From contig CACAMV010000005.1 in NCBI GenBank assembly GCA_902533695.1, positions 1 through 56,266 of the forward strand: a stretch of 56,266 bases of DNA. The letters run 5' to 3'. Under the pieces are notes generated by a model. The model was not told the origin of the DNA, ran no database searches, and saw only the letters and a list, made by a program, of their open reading frames with translations. This DNA comes from an uncultured SAR116 cluster alpha proteobacterium (GTDB lineage Bacteria; Pseudomonadota; Alphaproteobacteria; Puniceispirillales; Marisalimonadaceae). Within the stretch, counting starts at the first letter, position 1, and each line of letters starts with the position of its first letter. Positions 53,997 through 56,266 of this stretch are shown here, in pieces. Made by a program: the position numbers and the translations under genes.

Positions 53997-54427
53997 TTTC
54001 GAAATCTTTTGTGACAACTTGAACAAGTTCTTGATAACTCATTAAGCATATTATCTAGATCCTCTAAATTATTTTTATTAATTGAGTTAATCATTTGTAA
54101 TGATATTTTCATAGCATTATCTGAAAACTTCTGAAATAAAGAAAAATTCTCCCAAATTTCTGCACTCGCGTCAGAGTTATTATTAATAGAGGCTTCACTT
54201 CCTTTTGGAAAGTAAGAGGGCATAACTTTGAACCAACTATATAAAAACAAGATATCATTATTTATATATGAATAATTTTTGTTTCTAACATTTTGACTTA
54301 TTTTTCTTATAGATTCTTTTGAATTTTTAAAATTATTTATTCTTTCTTGAATTTTTATTTCATTTGAAAATGCAACATTTAAATAAAGGAATATAAAGAT
54401 AATTGTAAAGAATTTAAATTTAAACAT
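53993..54427 (-). CDS. Cytochrome c' (class II c-type cytochrome)
   Basis: The 144-residue protein has a signal peptide (about 1-21, ending NVAFS), a four-helix body (about 22-125) and a C-terminal haem site CSSCHKRFRN, the class II layout where CxxCH sits at the end. Cytochrome c' proteins bind nitric oxide or carbon monoxide and may detoxify NO. It is periplasmic. The start overlaps the EamA gene by 8 bases; the stop shares bases with the IsdG-like gene. Confidence 0.9.
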   Translation of the reverse strand: MFKFKFFTIIFIFLYLNVAFSNEIKIQERINNFKNSKESIRKISQNVRNKNYSYINNDILFLYSWFKVMPSYFPKGSEASINNNSDASAEIWENFSLFQKFSDNAMKISLQMINSINKNNLEDLDNMLNELSRTCSSCHKRFRN

Positions 54428-55304
54428 GATATTTTTTTTTAAATGGCTGTATGAAATATATCATTAATGTTAATATTACTATTAAACCACCTAAAATCAT
54501 TTGTAGACTTGGAGTTTCTCTAATAAAAAACCATACCCATACTGGGCCTAAAATTGTTTCAAGCAACATTAGTAAACTCACATTTGCGGCTTGAGTAAAT
54601 CTTGTTGCATAAGTTAAAGCTGCAAATGAAAAAGGTAATATTACTAATCCTGAAATTGATATTGCGATCAAATCTCCTGAAAAAATATTATCTTTTTGAA
54701 CGAATAAAATTCCAATTAAACCTGTCAAAAAACCTCCAAAACCAGTAGCTCCTATCGCTGGTATTTTTGGTTTAGATCTTAATAATACAAAGTTTAAACC
54801 TAATGCTGCCGCAGTAAACAAACCACAAACAAGTCCAGTAAGATAATTTCCTTGAGGAGCATTAATAGCATTGTGAGCGTCAAGAAGGGATATAGACACG
54901 CCAACAATTGTAAAGAACGAAGCATAGATCGTTGACTTTTTTACCTTTTCTTTTAATAAATAGTGTGAAAAAAATGCAGCAAATAGAGGAGAAGTTGCAA
55001 CGCATAATAGGATAAGAGTTACGGATGAAATTACTATTCCATAAGTAAAGGTTATGGATCCTAAACCTTGAGAAAGAATAATATAAATACCAGTTTTACT
55101 GAAAATAAGATTAAAATGTTCTCTGTAGGTTTGAATACACAATGTTAAAAAAACTAAAACTAGTCCCATCTGCATTCCTCTCCAGAACAACATTGTCCAA
55201 ACATCCATTTCAGATAATCTCATAAACAATGTATCTGGGGTTATTAACAATGCACCAATTAATGCTATAAGAACTCCTTTTGGTGATTGCTTTATACTCA
55301 TCAA
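54420..55304 (-). CDS. EamA/DMT-family transporter
   Basis: The 294-residue membrane protein has about ten transmembrane helices arranged as two EamA repeats (first ending near LLDAHNA; second LTGLVCGLFTAAALGLNFVLL to IYFIQ). Typical EamA sequences are RGMQMGLVLVF and ETILGPVWVWFFIRETPSLQMILGGLIVI. The family exports or imports amino acids, nucleotide sugars or other metabolites; the substrate is unknown. It is read between the hydrolase gene and cytochrome c', overlapping the latter. Confidence 0.88.
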   Translation of the reverse strand: MMSIKQSPKGVLIALIGALLITPDTLFMRLSEMDVWTMLFWRGMQMGLVLVFLTLCIQTYREHFNLIFSKTGIYIILSQGLGSITFTYGIVISSVTLILLCVATSPLFAAFFSHYLLKEKVKKSTIYASFFTIVGVSISLLDAHNAINAPQGNYLTGLVCGLFTAAALGLNFVLLRSKPKIPAIGATGFGGFLTGLIGILFVQKDNIFSGDLIAISISGLVILPFSFAALTYATRFTQAANVSLLMLLETILGPVWVWFFIRETPSLQMILGGLIVILTLMIYFIQPFKKKYHV

Positions 55305-55310
55305 TCTTAA

Positions 55311-56266
55311 TTATAATGAGTTATAAAAATTTAATAATAATTCACAAACCTTTTTTGGTTGTTCTTGCTGAACCCAGTGACCAGCGTTTTTAACAATATT
55401 AATACCATAAAAATTTTTACAAACGTTTTTTCGCATTTCTTCCAATGCACCAGGTTTTTGATACATTCCCCAATCTTTTTCACCACTTATAAACATTGAA
55501 GGGATATTAATATTTTTTCCATAAAATATTTTTAAATCATCATTCATTTCATTAGAAGTCATACATCTATACCAATTTAAAGATGATTGGAACCCGTTTT
55601 TAAAAAATGTTTCTGTATAGAAACTTAATTCTTCATCATTAAGCCATTTTTCATAATTTTTGTTTTTTGGCTTAAATTTAATTACGCTATCAACCATCGT
55701 ATCATTAAGTTTCATGATATAATATTCAGGAAGTTTAGCTAATTCTTTTGCAGTCCAGGCTTTTAACTTGTGTGGAAAATTTTGTTTCCAATCGGCACTC
55801 TTCGTATGAAAGTAACACCTTAGAAATTGATGAAGTTTTTTTTTGCTTTTCAAATGCATGTCATCATTTGCTTGTTTTGAAGAGTAATACCATTGATAAT
55901 GTTTTCTTGGTACTTGGAGATCTTTCAAGTTTTTGTGAATAGGGTCAGAATTTTTTTTCACATTTATTTTAGGAACTCCAGTATATGGAGCACTCATCAT
56001 AACAACAGATTTAAAAATATCTGGCCTTATTAATGCTGCAGTTCCTGCAACAATTGAACCTGCATCATGGCCTACCAATAAATCAACTTTGTAAATTTTT
56101 AATTTGAACAAAAATGATAAAATATCAATTGTAAGATTAAATAAACTATATTGACGTATATCATCTTCAAAATCTTTTGAGCCACCAACAGTTTTACCGT
56201 AACCTCGTTGATCAGGTGCAATTACTCGAAAGCCTTCCGCAACTAATTTAGGCATGATTTTTCTCC
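55311..56266 (-). CDS. Alpha/beta hydrolase, epoxide-hydrolase-like, N-terminus beyond window
   Basis: The frame from 55311 is open to the window edge. The ATG at 56255 is internal: the family text reads ...MPKLVAEGFRVIAPDQRGYG, where the preceding HGxPE strand, not in the window, is expected. Nucleophile Asp in LLVGHDAGSIVAG (the sharp elbow) and catalytic His in AGHWVQQEQP are present. These acid-nucleophile hydrolases open epoxides or cleave haloacids. The gene precedes the EamA gene by 6 bases. It is a partial gene at the 5' end; frame continuity to the edge supports this. Confidence 0.86.
   Translation of the reverse strand, partial: RKIMPKLVAEGFRVIAPDQRGYGKTVGGSKDFEDDIRQYSLFNLTIDILSFLFKLKIYKVDLLVGHDAGSIVAGTAALIRPDIFKSVVMMSAPYTGVPKINVKKNSDPIHKNLKDLQVPRKHYQWYYSSKQANDDMHLKSKKKLHQFLRCYFHTKSADWKQNFPHKLKAWTAKELAKLPEYYIMKLNDTMVDSVIKFKPKNKNYEKWLNDEELSFYTETFFKNGFQSSLNWYRCMTSNEMNDDLKIFYGKNINIPSMFISGEKDWGMYQKPGALEEMRKNVCKNFYGINIVKNAGHWVQQEQPKKVCELLLNFYNSL

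Overview
The window looks like chromosomal DNA from a streamlined, AT-rich (low GC by eye) marine-type alphaproteobacterium. The order pyrB-pyrC-plsY-topA-rnr-rpmG, an EipB/DUF1849 protein, gatCAB and a SoxBDAG sarcosine oxidase operon all point to Alphaproteobacteria. Very short intergenic gaps, touching or overlapping convergent genes, and osmolyte catabolism suggest a small free-living planktonic genome of the SAR11/HIMB59/SAR116 kind. The exact clade cannot be decided from the sequence alone.

Layout. 1-12.9 kb is housekeeping: RNase D (cut by the left edge), EipB, L33, RNase R, topoisomerase I, PlsY, a pseudo-dihydroorotase, aspartate carbamoyltransferase, RuvX, then GatCAB. 13-18.1 kb holds an aldo/keto reductase, a PanE-like reductase, an aspartate dehydrogenase plus gamma-glutamyltransferase pair and a small membrane ORF. 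18.1-20.5 kb is a thiamine salvage operon (thiM-thiE-SDR) behind a clear TPP riboswitch.

20.7-27.2 kb is the most unusual block. It is a tight five-gene signalling cassette: an MBL-fold hydrolase, a stand-alone cyclic-nucleotide-binding domain, a soluble hybrid kinase with six tandem PAS-like repeats and two receiver domains, a single-domain response regulator, and a receiver-class III adenylyl cyclase fusion. It could form a self-contained make/sense/degrade cyclic-nucleotide circuit driven by phosphorelay. That wiring is inference.

27.2-35.6 kb is mixed: a phytanoyl-CoA dioxygenase-like enzyme, an RraA-like protein and glucokinase in one operon, a GST, DUF4174, an acidic protein with an almost perfect 111-bp tandem repeat, a Sel1 protein, SelO and a methyltransferase. 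35.8-44.9 kb is methylated-glycine catabolism: a DmdA/GcvT-like methyltransferase, SoxB-SoxD-SoxA-SoxG, and a convergent dimethylglycine-dehydrogenase-like flavoprotein.

45-46.2 kb has a PD-(D/E)XK nuclease with a likely Fe-S cluster and the wreck of an unlinked superfamily-1 helicase gene. 46.3-53.6 kb has a nitronate monooxygenase-like protein, tRNA-Ser(GCU), a LysR regulator, and a cluster made of a split sulfopyruvate/phosphonopyruvate-decarboxylase-like enzyme, two SDRs lacking the usual catalytic residues, a 3-sulfolactaldehyde-reductase-like protein and an M20 carbamoylase/amidohydrolase. 53.6 kb to the end has an IsdG-like monooxygenase, cytochrome c', an EamA transporter and an alpha/beta hydrolase cut by the right edge.
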